A stretch of DNA of 64,000 nt from Streptomyces caniscabiei (GCF_014930365.1 NZ_JABXWI010000026.1:1-64000); one strand, 5' to 3'; numbered from the stretch's first letter, positions 8,647-17,504 are shown. Notes: generated by a model not told the origin, from the letters alone. Numbers and translations: made by a program.

Positions 8647-9459
8647 CTACTCTCCGAATCCGACCGATTCCAGGGCGAGTTGGACAACTGGCTGGCTGGT
8701 GGGCTGCGGTGATCCACCGTCGGGTTCGACGGTCACGGCGAGTGACGTCGCGTCGGTGTCCAATCCGCTCGTGACCAAGGGCGTGTCGCCGTCGAAGAGG
8801 CCCAGGGAGCGTGGTTGCACGTCGGGGCGCATGAGCCAGAGCTGGTGCACCCGCTTCTTCGGGAGGTCCTCGAATCCGCTGAGGGTCACGATCGCGCTCC
8901 CCTCCTCCGCGGAAGCGATCACTCCGATTCTGTGGCCCTCCGCGTCCCGGTCACTGGTCGCGCGGGCGTCCGGTGCCGCGAGAACGTGGTCGATCTCACT
9001 CGCCCGCACCCGCTCGGCGGCCAGCTCGTCGCGGGTGCGGTCGGCCTGGACGGCGAAGAGGGACGCCACCACGAGTGCGGCGGCCGCCGTGACGGTGGAC
9101 AGCGGGACGAGCCAAGAGCGCAACCGGGGCGCACGGGCGCGCGACCTCGGCGGCGGCTCGGTCCCCCACACATGCCGCGGCAGATGCTGGGGCCGCGACG
9201 GCTGGGCGCTCCAGGACCGGTTCTCCTGGGGGGTGTTGAGTACGGCGGCGAAGACCCGGTCGCGCATCGCGGCCGGCGCGGGCGCGGCCGTCGACCAGGC
9301 GAGCCGGACCGCGTCCTCGGACAGGGCGCGCACCTCGGCCGGGCAACGGTCGCAGCGCTCCAGATGCTCCTCGAAGCGGCGCCGCTCGTCGGGCTCCAGG
9401 GCGTCCAGGGCGTAGGGAGCGGCGAGCGAGTGCAGGTCCTCGCGGCGGAACAGGCTCAC
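8647..9459 (-). CDS. rskA: Anti-sigma-K factor, RskA family
   Basis: A 270-residue single-pass membrane anti-sigma factor. The cytoplasmic zinc-binding motif is His32-x3-Cys36-x2-Cys39 (HLERCDRC). A membrane helix lies at about 117-137, followed by an extracytoplasmic RskA domain with KKRVHQLWLMRPD and LAVTVEPDGGSPQPTSQPV. It should sequester the sigma factor encoded just upstream and release it after regulated proteolysis. GTG 9459 is chosen because of GGGGAGGT upstream and because the conserved N-terminus starts there. The GTG overlaps the stop of a 13-codon ORF that itself overlaps the sigma stop. Confidence 0.9.
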   Translation of the reverse strand: MSLFRREDLHSLAAPYALDALEPDERRRFEEHLERCDRCPAEVRALSEDAVRLAWSTAAPAPAAMRDRVFAAVLNTPQENRSWSAQPSRPQHLPRHVWGTEPPPRSRARAPRLRSWLVPLSTVTAAAALVVASLFAVQADRTRDELAAERVRASEIDHVLAAPDARATSDRDAEGHRIGVIASAEEGSAIVTLSGFEDLPKKRVHQLWLMRPDVQPRSLGLFDGDTPLVTSGLDTDATSLAVTVEPDGGSPQPTSQPVVQLALESVGFGE

Positions 9460-9497
9460 TCGGCACCTCCCCCGGGCCGGCCGTACAGGGCGCTCAT
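9456..9497 (-). CDS. Possible 13-codon coupling ORF between sigK and rskA
   Basis: ATG at 9497 overlaps the sigma factor stop as ATGA, and its TGA overlaps the anti-sigma GTG as GTGA. The 13-residue product starts MSALYGRPGG. It could let ribosomes pass from sigK to rskA and fix their ratio. It may also be chance, since rskA has its own good ribosome site inside this ORF. Confidence 0.35.
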   Translation of the reverse strand: MSALYGRPGGGAE

Positions 9498-10036
9498 GCG
9501 ACTCCTCCCAGGCATTCGCGCAGCCGTGTGAGTCCGTCGCGCATACGGGTCTTGACCGTGCCGAGCGGCAGTGAGAGCCGCTCGGCCACTTCACGGTAGG
9601 TGTAGCCGTCGTAGTAGGCGAGGGTGACGGACTCGCGCTGGAGGGTGGTGAGCTTATCCAGGCAGTGGCGTACCCATTGGCGTTCGAGTCCGGCCTCGAC
9701 CTCCTCGGCGACCTGGTCGAAGGCGGGGTGGTGGTTGCGTCGTCCCTCGCGCTGCTCGCGCTCGGTGGCGGCGCGGGCGCTGCGCACCCGGTCCACCGCG
9801 CGTCGGTGCGCGAGGGTGAGTATCCAGGACAGTGCGCTGCCCCGGTCCGGATCGAACCGGCCCGCGGAGCGCCAGAGTTCGAGCAGCACCTCCTGGGCCA
9901 CCTCCTCCGACTGCGCGGGGTCCCTCACGACCCTGCGCACCAGCCCGAACACCGGGCCGGACACCACCGCGTACAACTCCTCGAACGCCCGTTGGTCGCC
10001 CCCGGCCACCCGGACCAGCAGCTTGTCCGCCTCCAC
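9494..10036 (-). CDS. sigK: ECF RNA polymerase sigma factor, SigK-like
   Basis: A 180-residue ECF sigma factor. Region 2 (about 8-75) includes DQRAFEELYAVVSGPVFGLV and LSWILTLAHRRAVDRVRSAR. Region 4 (about 125-175) includes LTTLQRESVTLAYYDGYTYREVAERL and LGTVKTRMRDGLTRLR. GTG 10036, preceded by GAGGGGGA, marks where family similarity begins; in-frame starts at 10087 and 10102 would add residues. Its partner is the RskA-like membrane anti-sigma factor downstream. It is divergent from a DUF4331 gene that has an ECF-like promoter, a likely target. Confidence 0.9.
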   Translation of the reverse strand: MEADKLLVRVAGGDQRAFEELYAVVSGPVFGLVRRVVRDPAQSEEVAQEVLLELWRSAGRFDPDRGSALSWILTLAHRRAVDRVRSARAATEREQREGRRNHHPAFDQVAEEVEAGLERQWVRHCLDKLTTLQRESVTLAYYDGYTYREVAERLSLPLGTVKTRMRDGLTRLRECLGGVA

Positions 10037-10119
10037 TCGCTCCCCCTCGCCTCCGGCCGAGCACGGCCATCCTCGCGCGTAAGGCATTCGCAACCGACCC
10101 ACCTCCGGATGGGGTTACG

Positions 10120-10140
10120 GATCCGGACGACATCCGGATC
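10120..10140. promoter_or_regulatory. Inverted repeat between sigK and the DUF4331 gene
   Basis: GATCCGGA and TCCGGATC form a perfect 8-bp inverted repeat with a 5-bp centre. A further TCCGGAT copy lies just upstream at about 10104-10110. It is a possible operator for the divergent pair; the protein that would bind is unknown. Confidence 0.5.
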
Positions 10141-10160
10141 AACAAATCCCGCTCTCCGCT

Positions 10161-10185
10161 GAAACAACCTTTCAAACGCGCCGTA
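10161..10185 (+). promoter_or_regulatory. Candidate ECF-type promoter for the DUF4331 gene
   Basis: GAAAC (10161-10165), a 16-bp spacer, then CGTA (10182-10185) fit the general ECF pattern (GGAAC, N15-17, CGT). It lies about 85 bp upstream of the DUF4331 ATG. Use by the adjacent SigK is an inference. Confidence 0.4.
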
Positions 10186-10269
10186 AGAACGTTTGGGATT
10201 CGACCAATCCACCCTGCCGACCGCTCCGAATGGCGTTCGTCAGGCAAGTTGGGACAGAGGACGGACGGC

Positions 10270-11793
10270 ATGACGACACCTACTTCCAGGAGCGGCGCGG
10301 GACGGCGGAGCATCGCGTCCCTCATCTGTGCTTCGCTGGCCGCCGGAGGACTCGCGGCCGCCGGCGTCACCGTGTTGCAGCCGGGGGCGGCCTCCGCCTC
10401 CAGCCACCGGGAAGCCCCGCTGATCTCGGGGGAGCCCCAGTTCGACAACACCGACGTGTACGCCTTCGTCAGCCCCGACAAGCCGGACACGACCACGGTG
10501 ATCGCGAACTGGATCCCCTTCGAGGAGCCGGCGGGCGGACCGAACTTCTTCACCTTCTCCGAGGACGCGGAGTACGACATCCGCGTCGACCAGGACGGCG
10601 ACGCCCAGGAAGACCTCATCTTCCGGTACACGTTCAAGACGAAGACGAAGAACGACAAGACCTTCCTGTACAACACGGGCGTCGTCGAGAGCCTCGACGA
10701 CCCGGACCTGAACATCACGCAGACGTACGACATCGACCTCATCAAGCTGGACAACCGCCGCGCGGTCTCCAAGACCAAGCTCGCGGACGACGTGTGGGTG
10801 GCGCCGTCGAACGTCGGCAAGGCGTCGATGCCGGACTTCAAGAAGCTGCGCGACGAGGCCGTGTACAAGACGGCGAGCGGGGTGACCACGTACGCGGGTC
10901 AGGCCGACGACCCGTTCTTCCTGGACCTGCGCGTCTTCGACCTGCTCTACGGCGGTGACCTCTCCGAGGTCGGGCGGGACACGCTGAAGGGCTACAACGT
11001 CAACTCGATCGCCCTGCAGATCCCGAGCGAGGCGCTCGCCCAGTCCAAGGACCAGCCGATCGTCGGCATCTGGTCGACGACGCAGCGCGAGGGCGCCGAC
11101 GGCCAGTACCACCAGGTGTCGCGCCTCGGCATGCCGCTGGTGAACGAGGTCGTCAACCCCATAGGCGACAAGGACAAGTTCAACGCGTCCTCGCCGGTGG
11201 ACGACGCCCAGTTCCTGAAGAACGTCACCGAGCCCGAGCTGCCCAAGCTCATCGAGGCGATCTACAAGATCCCGGCCCCCAAGGAGCCGCGCAACGACCT
11301 CGTCGACGTCTTCCTCAAGGGCGTCGAGGGCCTCAACCAGCCGCCGCACGTGACCCCTTCGGAGCAGCTGCGGCTCAACACCTCCATCGAGCCCACCAAG
11401 AAGCCGAAGCGGCTCGGTGTGCTGGACGGTGACAACCAGGGCTTCCCGAACGGACGCCGGCTCACCGACGACGTGATCGACATCGCGCTCCAGGTCGTCG
11501 AGGGCGAACTGGTCGACGCGCCCAACGACCTGGGCGACGCGGTCGACAAGAACGACAAGAAGTTCGGCAAGTCCTTCCCGTACGTCGGTCTGCCGACGGC
11601 CGGTTCGCGGGGCAAGACGGTCAAGGGCAACACCACCAACAACGTCCGCAGCGCGCTGGGCGGCGGTGTCGAGAGCGGCACCGACGACACCACCCTGATC
11701 GCCGCCTCGGCGGGTGCCGGCGCCGCCGGTGTCCTGCTGATCGGCTCGGGCCTGCTGTGGTGGCGCCGTCGCAACGACCGCGCGTACTACTAG
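10270..11793 (+). CDS. DUF4331 family secreted, C-terminally anchored protein
   Basis: A 507-residue protein. A signal peptide ends near ASASSHREAP (about residue 44), and the SSHREAPLI start of the mature chain is the DUF4331 hallmark. The Asp/Lys-rich body includes DNTDVYAFVSPD and DVWVAPSNVGK. One C-terminal membrane helix (AAGVLLIGSGLLWWRRR) holds it in the membrane with the body outside. Function is unknown for the family. ATG 10270 follows AGAGGACGG. The gene is divergent from sigK/rskA and upstream of the TPR and NicO genes, suggesting an envelope stress or metal-related role. Confidence 0.85.
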   Translation: MTTPTSRSGAGRRSIASLICASLAAGGLAAAGVTVLQPGAASASSHREAPLISGEPQFDNTDVYAFVSPDKPDTTTVIANWIPFEEPAGGPNFFTFSEDAEYDIRVDQDGDAQEDLIFRYTFKTKTKNDKTFLYNTGVVESLDDPDLNITQTYDIDLIKLDNRRAVSKTKLADDVWVAPSNVGKASMPDFKKLRDEAVYKTASGVTTYAGQADDPFFLDLRVFDLLYGGDLSEVGRDTLKGYNVNSIALQIPSEALAQSKDQPIVGIWSTTQREGADGQYHQVSRLGMPLVNEVVNPIGDKDKFNASSPVDDAQFLKNVTEPELPKLIEAIYKIPAPKEPRNDLVDVFLKGVEGLNQPPHVTPSEQLRLNTSIEPTKKPKRLGVLDGDNQGFPNGRRLTDDVIDIALQVVEGELVDAPNDLGDAVDKNDKKFGKSFPYVGLPTAGSRGKTVKGNTTNNVRSALGGGVESGTDDTTLIAASAGAGAAGVLLIGSGLLWWRRRNDRAYY

Positions 11794-11805
11794 CCGGCCC
11801 CGCGT

Positions 11806-11830
11806 CCGGGCCCTTCCCCATGGGGCCCGG
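11806..11830 (+). terminator. Possible terminator after the DUF4331 gene
   Basis: An 8-bp perfect GC stem (11806-11813 with 11823-11830) and 9-nt loop lie 13 bp past the stop. There is no U-tract, so read-through into the TPR gene is possible. Confidence 0.4.
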
Positions 11831-11931
11831 CCGCCGTGACCGGCGCGGCCCGCTCGTATCCATCCCCCACGGCGCGGGCCGCGCCCCACGACCACGATCA
11901 CCGCAGTAGGCAAGGACGTTGAGGAGAGGGC

Positions 11932-13821
11932 ATGTCCCCGCGTACGAACGAGAGCGCGCCGCAGCACGGGCGTCCGCGTCCCGACGAGGGTGCTCCCGAG
12001 CCCGCCCGGGACGCCCTCGCCGAACCCGGGCCGACGGCTGCCACCGGGCCGGCGCCCGACGCCGGGGCTGCGTCGGACGGCGGGGCCGCGTCCGACGCCG
12101 AGGCCACGTCCGGGTTCGATGCCGAGCCGAGGCTGATGCCCGACGCCGAGGCCGACACCGCATGCGACACCGAGGCCGCGTCAGGCACCGAGCACGACGC
12201 CGAGGCCACTCCAGACAGCAAGCCCGGCGCAACGTCCGCATCCGCATCCGCATCCGGGCGTAACGCCAAGCCGAACCCCGTGTCCGGCACCGAGCCCGAC
12301 TCCGCATCCGACACCGAGCCGAGCCCGGTGTCCGAAGCCGCGTCCGACGGCGAGTCCGCACCCGGGTCGGACACCGAAGCCGGTTCCGCGTCCCGTTCCG
12401 GGGCCGGCGGCGGGCTCGGGGCCGTGGCGGAGAGTGAGGTGGGTCCGGTGCTCGGGCGCGGGGCTCGCCGCGGGCCCGCGCCCGAGTCGGCCCGTCGGCG
12501 GCTGGCGCGGCTCACCGCGTGCGCGGCGGCGCTGGCCGTCGCGTTCACCGGGTTCGCGGTGGCCCTCGGCGCCCGGGACGACGACCGGACGGTGGCCATG
12601 TCCTCCTCGCCCGGCGTCTCGGCGGCCCAGCTCGCCGGCGGCGACCTCGACACGGCGGTCGAGCGGCTCCAGGCCCATCTCAAGCAGCAGCCCAAGGACT
12701 TCGGCTCCTGGTCCACGCTCGGCCTCGCCTACGTCGAACAGGCCCGGGTCAAGGGCGACCCCTCCCGCTACCCGCAGGCCCAGAAGGCCCTCAAGCGCTC
12801 GCTGGAGCTGCGCCCGGACAACGACCCGGCGCTCGCTGGCCTCGCCGCCCTCGCCGCCGCCCGCCACGAGTTCGAGGACGCCCTGCGGTACGCGGACCGG
12901 GCGCTGAAGGAGAACCCGTACAGCGAACGGGCGTTGTGCAGCCGCGTCGACGCCCTCGTCGAACTCGGCCGCTACGAGGACGCGTTGAAGGCGGTCCGGC
13001 TCGCCGACACCCGCCGCCCCGGCATCCCCGTCTTCACCCGCTACGCCTATGTGTACGAGCTGCGCGGTGACGTGAAGACCGCCCGCCGGGTCCTGGAACA
13101 GGCCCTGGACTCCGCGACCACCCGCGGCGACATCGCCTACGTGGCCACCCAGCTCGGTCAACTCGCCTGGAAGCAGGGCGACTACGGGACCGCGCTCGAC
13201 CACTACGCCCGCGCCCTCGGCGCCGACGACACCTATCTCCCCGCCCTGGAGGGCCGGGCCCGCGCCCAGGCCGCGAGCGGCGACGGCGCGGACGCCGTCC
13301 GCGGCCTGGAGCAGGTGGTGTCCGCCTACCCGCTGCCGGGGCCGCTCGTCGTGCTCGGCGAGCTGTACGAGGCCAAGGGCGACAAGAGCAAGGCGCGCGA
13401 CCAGTACGCGCTGGTGGACGCCTACACCGCCATCGCCCGCTCCAACGGCGTCAACGCCGACCTCGACACCGCGCTCGCCGCCGCCGACCACGGCGACACC
13501 AAGTCCGCGCTGCGGGCCGCCGAGGCCGAGTGGAAGCGCCGCGAGACCGTGCACACGGCGGACGCCCTCGCCTGGGCGCTGCACGTCAACGGCCGCGACG
13601 AGGAGGCCCTGCCGTACGCCCGCCGCGCCACCGCCACCGGCTATCGGGACGCCACGTTCCTGTACCACCGGGGCATGGTCGAGTACGCGGCCGGCGACAA
13701 GAAGGACGCCCGCGCCTCGCTGAAGGCGGCGCTCGACCTCAACGCCGGTTTCTCGCCGCTGGGAGCGGCCGAGGCCCGGAGGACCCTGAAGACACTGCAG
13801 GCTCTGGAGACCGCCAAGTGA
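11932..13821 (+). CDS. TPR-repeat membrane protein with acidic low-complexity N-terminus
   Basis: A 629-residue protein in three parts. Residues 1-185 are an Asp/Glu/Ala/Ser/Pro-rich, repeat-like segment. A membrane helix lies at about 193-213 (LTACAAALAVAFTGFAVAL). Residues 230-625 hold a long array of tetratricopeptide repeats, e.g. NPYSERALCSRVDALVELGRYEDALKAV, probably outside the cell. TPR domains mediate protein contacts. ATG 11932 follows GAGGAGAGGGC. Its stop overlaps the GTG of the NicO transporter gene, implying coupled synthesis and a shared function. Confidence 0.85.
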   Translation: MSPRTNESAPQHGRPRPDEGAPEPARDALAEPGPTAATGPAPDAGAASDGGAASDAEATSGFDAEPRLMPDAEADTACDTEAASGTEHDAEATPDSKPGATSASASASGRNAKPNPVSGTEPDSASDTEPSPVSEAASDGESAPGSDTEAGSASRSGAGGGLGAVAESEVGPVLGRGARRGPAPESARRRLARLTACAAALAVAFTGFAVALGARDDDRTVAMSSSPGVSAAQLAGGDLDTAVERLQAHLKQQPKDFGSWSTLGLAYVEQARVKGDPSRYPQAQKALKRSLELRPDNDPALAGLAALAAARHEFEDALRYADRALKENPYSERALCSRVDALVELGRYEDALKAVRLADTRRPGIPVFTRYAYVYELRGDVKTARRVLEQALDSATTRGDIAYVATQLGQLAWKQGDYGTALDHYARALGADDTYLPALEGRARAQAASGDGADAVRGLEQVVSAYPLPGPLVVLGELYEAKGDKSKARDQYALVDAYTAIARSNGVNADLDTALAAADHGDTKSALRAAEAEWKRRETVHTADALAWALHVNGRDEEALPYARRATATGYRDATFLYHRGMVEYAAGDKKDARASLKAALDLNAGFSPLGAAEARRTLKTLQALETAK

Positions 13822-15671
13822 TCGCTCCCCGGCGCGCGTTCGCCTCCGGCACGGCGGTGCTCCTGGCCGCCTGCGCACTCGTTCTCGCCGGCCCCGCCAC
13901 GACGGCGAGCGCCCACCCCCTCGGCAACTTCACCGTCAACCGGTACGACGGCCTGGTCGCCGCCCCCGGGCAGCTGAGGATCCTCCATGTCGAGGACCTG
14001 GCGGAGATCCCGGCGACCCAGGCCGGCCCCGCCATCGAACGGCAGGGGAGGGAGAGCTGGGCCCGGGCGAGGTGCGAGAAGGCCGCCGAAGGCAGTGAGG
14101 TCACCGTCGACGGGAGCGCCGCCGAGGTGGCGCTGAAGTCGAGCCGGGCCGAGGAGCGGCCGGGGCAGGCGGGCCTGAAGACACTGCGGGTGGAGTGCCG
14201 GCTGACGGCCGCGCTGCCGGACCGGGCCGCCGACGTGCGTTTCCACGCCGCCGTGGACTCCGGGCCCGGCTGGCGCGAGGTCACCGCCCAGGGCGACCGG
14301 ACGACCCTCGCCGGGTCGGACGTGCCGGAGGAGTCGGTGTCGAAGCGACTCACCAGCTACCCCGAGGAGTTGTTGCAGTCGCCGGAGGACACCGCGACGG
14401 CCTCGCTCCAGGTGCGGCCGGGCGGTCCCGCGCTGGCCGAGCAGGAGAGCGCGGCGCCCGGCGCCTCGATCCTCCCGCGCGGCGCGGACCGCTGGACCAG
14501 GGCCCTCGACGACCTGGTCTCCAGCCGCGACCTCACCTTCGGCTTCGGCGCCCTGGCCTTCGGCATCGCCCTGTTCCTGGGCGCCATGCACGCGCTCGGC
14601 CCGGGGCACGGCAAGACCCTGATGGCCGCGACGGCCGCCGCGCGCGACCGGGCCCGGATGCGGGACGTGCTGCCCATGGCCGCGTCCGTGACGGTCACCC
14701 ACACCCTGGGCGTCGTCGCCCTGGGCCTCCTCGTCCTGGCCGGCTCCGCCGCCGCCCCGTCCGTGATCACCTGGCTCGGCATCGCGAGCGGCCTGTTCGT
14801 GATGGGAGCGGGCGTCACCCTGGCCCGCCGCGCCTGGCTCAACCACAAACTGGCGCTCAACCACGGGCACGGGCACGGACACCACGATCACTCGCGCGAC
14901 CACGACCACGCCGATGGCCACGACCATGGTCACAGCCACAGCCATGAGCACGACGATGGTCACAGCCACGACCACGGAGACGGGCACAGCCACTCCCACG
15001 ACCACGGCCATGACCACGAGCCCGAGCCCAGCCGGGAACTCGTACTCGCCCAGGCCGCCCCTTCACACACCCACGCGCACGGCGAGACCCACCCCCACAC
15101 CCACGCGTCGGTCGCCACCCACGACCACGACCACGGTCACGCACACACCCACGACCACGACCACACACACGACAACCACCAGCACGACCACAGCCACGAC
15201 CACAGCCACGACCACAGCCACGACCACGAGCACAGCCACGACCACGCCCCCCAGGAGAAGCGCTCTCTCTTCGGCGGCGGTGTCACCCACACCCACGGCG
15301 GCTTCACCCACACGCACCCCACCGCGCCCACCCTGCGCGGCACGATCCTGCTCGGCTTCGCGGGCGGCATGGTGCCGAGCCCGTCGGCCGTGGTCGTCCT
15401 GGTCGGCGCGGCGGCGCTGGGGAAGGCGTGGTTCGGGCTGCTGCTCGTGCTGGCGTACGGCATCGGTCTGGCGCTCACGCTGACGGCGGCCGGGTACGCC
15501 GTCGTGAAGGCCGGCGGCTGGGTGACGCGGGTGATGGACCGGGGCGAGGGCCGGCTCGGCGGGCCGACGGCCGCGCTGGTGCGCAGGACCGTACCGCTGG
15601 CGTCGGCTCTGCTGGTCGTCGCGCTCGGTGTCGTTCTGGTGTTCAGGGGGGCAACATCCGCACTGGGCTGA
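13818..15671 (+). CDS. NicO-family nickel/cobalt transporter with histidine-rich loop
   Basis: A 617-residue protein. It has a signal-like N-terminus and extracytoplasmic domain (ASAHPLGNFTVNRYDGL, residues about 30-220), then the NicO membrane core beginning FLGAMHALGPGHGKTLMAA. A large loop holds about 55 histidines in some 155 residues (roughly 14860-15330), and the last four helices follow. NicO/RcnA-like proteins move Ni2+ or Co2+, and the HALGPGHGK motif is characteristic. The GTG overlaps the TPR gene stop. Import or export cannot be decided from sequence, and zinc or copper are alternatives. Confidence 0.88.
   Translation: MIAPRRAFASGTAVLLAACALVLAGPATTASAHPLGNFTVNRYDGLVAAPGQLRILHVEDLAEIPATQAGPAIERQGRESWARARCEKAAEGSEVTVDGSAAEVALKSSRAEERPGQAGLKTLRVECRLTAALPDRAADVRFHAAVDSGPGWREVTAQGDRTTLAGSDVPEESVSKRLTSYPEELLQSPEDTATASLQVRPGGPALAEQESAAPGASILPRGADRWTRALDDLVSSRDLTFGFGALAFGIALFLGAMHALGPGHGKTLMAATAAARDRARMRDVLPMAASVTVTHTLGVVALGLLVLAGSAAAPSVITWLGIASGLFVMGAGVTLARRAWLNHKLALNHGHGHGHHDHSRDHDHADGHDHGHSHSHEHDDGHSHDHGDGHSHSHDHGHDHEPEPSRELVLAQAAPSHTHAHGETHPHTHASVATHDHDHGHAHTHDHDHTHDNHQHDHSHDHSHDHSHDHEHSHDHAPQEKRSLFGGGVTHTHGGFTHTHPTAPTLRGTILLGFAGGMVPSPSAVVVLVGAAALGKAWFGLLLVLAYGIGLALTLTAAGYAVVKAGGWVTRVMDRGEGRLGGPTAALVRRTVPLASALLVVALGVVLVFRGATSALG
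15184..15240 (+). repeat. 12-bp coding tandem repeat for His-Asp-His-Ser units
   Basis: GACCACAGCCAC-type units repeat about four to five times within the histidine-rich loop of the NicO gene. Such in-frame repeats can change copy number and so loop length between strains. Confidence 0.75.
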
Positions 15672-15743
15672 GCTACTTTTGGGGAGAAATCGCACGGAGT
15701 GGAGATTCCGGGCCGACGCGTGTGCGGATGCGAGTGACGGGGG

Positions 15744-17504
15744 ATGGCCGTGTCCGAAGAACCGGGCGCTGAACGGGTGATCGCGGGCCGCTACCGGCTG
15801 CTGACCCCGCTGGGCGAGGGCGGTATGGGAACCGTGTGGCGGGCCCGCGACGAGGTGCTGCACCGCGAGGTCGCCGTCAAGGAGGTACGGGCGCCCGGCG
15901 GGATCGCGGTCTCCGACGTCGAGCGGATGTACGCCCGCCTGGAGCGGGAGGCGTGGGCGGCCGCCCGGGTCGCCAACCGCAATGTCGTCACGGTGTACGA
16001 CGTGGCCATGGAGGACGGCCGCCCGTGGATCGTGATGGAACTGGTGCGCGGTCTGTCGCTCGCCGATCTCCTGGACGGCGAGGGCCCCCTGCCGCCGCAG
16101 CGCGCCGCGCACATCGGCGCCGAGGTGCTGTCCGCGCTGCGCGCCGCGCACGAGGCCGGGGTGCTGCACCGGGACGTGAAACCGGCCAATGTGCTCATCT
16201 CCAACGACGGCCGGGTCGTCCTCACCGACTTCGGCATCGCCACGGTCGAGGGCAGTTCCGCGCTGACCATGACGGGCGAGGTCATCGGCTCCCCCGAGTT
16301 CCTCGCCCCCGAGCGCGCGCTGGGCCGGGCGTTCGGCCCCGAGTCGGACCTGTGGTCGCTCGGGGTGCTGCTGTACGCGGCGGTCGAGGGCAACTCGCCG
16401 TTCCGCCAGAACACTCCGCTGAACACCCTGCGCGCGGTCGTCGACGAGGAGCTCCCGCCGCCGCACCGGGCCGGTCCGCTGACCCCGGTGATCGAGGGGC
16501 TGCTGCGCAAGGATCCGGCCGAGCGGATCTCCGCCGAGCAGGCCGAGCGGGACCTGCGGATCATCGGCGCCGGGGGCACGCCTTCCGGGGGAGGCGCGGC
16601 GTACTCCGGCACGGCCCCCACCACCCCGTACAGCCCGACGGTGGCGGGCTTCCCGAGCCCGGGCGCGCGGACCGGACCGGGAGCGGGCACCGACGAGTTC
16701 GGGCCGCCGACCCCGTCGCACGCCACCCCGGCGGCGACCCACCCGTCCCCGGTGCCGGCCCGCGGGCCGGACCGCAACCGCCGGGCCCTCGTCTTCCTGG
16801 TCGCGGGGATCGCGGCGATCGCCTTCGCCATCGCCGGCCTGACCTACGCCCTGGTCAACCAGGACGACGGCGGCAAGGACGGCAGCCCGACCAACGGGGC
16901 GGGCACGGTGGGCGGCACCAACGACCAGACGGGCGACGGCGGTACGGGCGAGGAACCCGGCGGCGGAGACGAGACGAGCGGCGACGACACGCCCTCGGAC
17001 ACGCCCACCGACGAGGAGAAGCCGACCACCGAGCCGCCCGCCCAGTCGGTCGAGGTGACCGTCGAAGGCGCGAACACCGACTACTCCGGCGCCTGCCCGC
17101 CGCAGGACGCCGACGCGCCCACCTTCACCGCGACGTTCACCGTGGGCAGTGTCCCCGTGGACGTCGACTACCGGTGGGTGGCGAGGAGCGGCGAGGTCGA
17201 GGACGAGGGCTGGAAGACCCTGTCGTTCGCATCCGGCGGTGAGAAGACCAAGCAGGACCGGGTCGTCGTCTCGACCAACGGGAGCCACACGGACGAGATC
17301 AGCGTCGAGGTGCGCGGCCCGGTGAAGACGGAGTCGAACAAGGTCGCGTTCTCGGTGACGTGCGAGTCGGAGGCCCCGACCACGGGCGGGACCTCCCCCT
17401 CCGACGACTCGGAGAACCCTGACGGGTACAGCGACTCCGACACCGACTACGAGGACGAAGCCGGAGCCGGAGCCCTGAACGGGGCCGTCAGGCCGCGTTC
17501 CTGA
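15744..17504 (+). CDS. Membrane Ser/Thr protein kinase (Hanks type)
   Basis: A 586-residue kinase. The catalytic domain (about 14-275) has the glycine loop LGEGGMGTVW, Lys46 in VAVKEV, catalytic Asp144 in HRDVKPANV and Asp162 in the DFG motif. A Pro/Gly-rich juxtamembrane linker leads to a membrane helix at about 347-368, then an acidic Thr/Gly-rich linker and an extracellular domain (about 430-560) without PASTA repeats. ATG 15744 follows GACGGGGG. Its 3' end overlaps the convergent SGNH esterase gene by 17 bp. The ligand and substrates are unknown. Confidence 0.93.
   Translation: MAVSEEPGAERVIAGRYRLLTPLGEGGMGTVWRARDEVLHREVAVKEVRAPGGIAVSDVERMYARLEREAWAAARVANRNVVTVYDVAMEDGRPWIVMELVRGLSLADLLDGEGPLPPQRAAHIGAEVLSALRAAHEAGVLHRDVKPANVLISNDGRVVLTDFGIATVEGSSALTMTGEVIGSPEFLAPERALGRAFGPESDLWSLGVLLYAAVEGNSPFRQNTPLNTLRAVVDEELPPPHRAGPLTPVIEGLLRKDPAERISAEQAERDLRIIGAGGTPSGGGAAYSGTAPTTPYSPTVAGFPSPGARTGPGAGTDEFGPPTPSHATPAATHPSPVPARGPDRNRRALVFLVAGIAAIAFAIAGLTYALVNQDDGGKDGSPTNGAGTVGGTNDQTGDGGTGEEPGGGDETSGDDTPSDTPTDEEKPTTEPPAQSVEVTVEGANTDYSGACPPQDADAPTFTATFTVGSVPVDVDYRWVARSGEVEDEGWKTLSFASGGEKTKQDRVVVSTNGSHTDEISVEVRGPVKTESNKVAFSVTCESEAPTTGGTSPSDDSENPDGYSDSDTDYEDEAGAGALNGAVRPRS

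Noticed and set aside
8532..8717. N-terminal extension of the small basic gene
   Set aside because: The longer frame has no ribosome site, while ATG 8531 has GGGGAG at good spacing.
9832..10269. Upstream extension of the DUF4331 frame
   Set aside because: Would be antisense to sigK and lacks a signal peptide; ATG 10270 gives a proper signal sequence.
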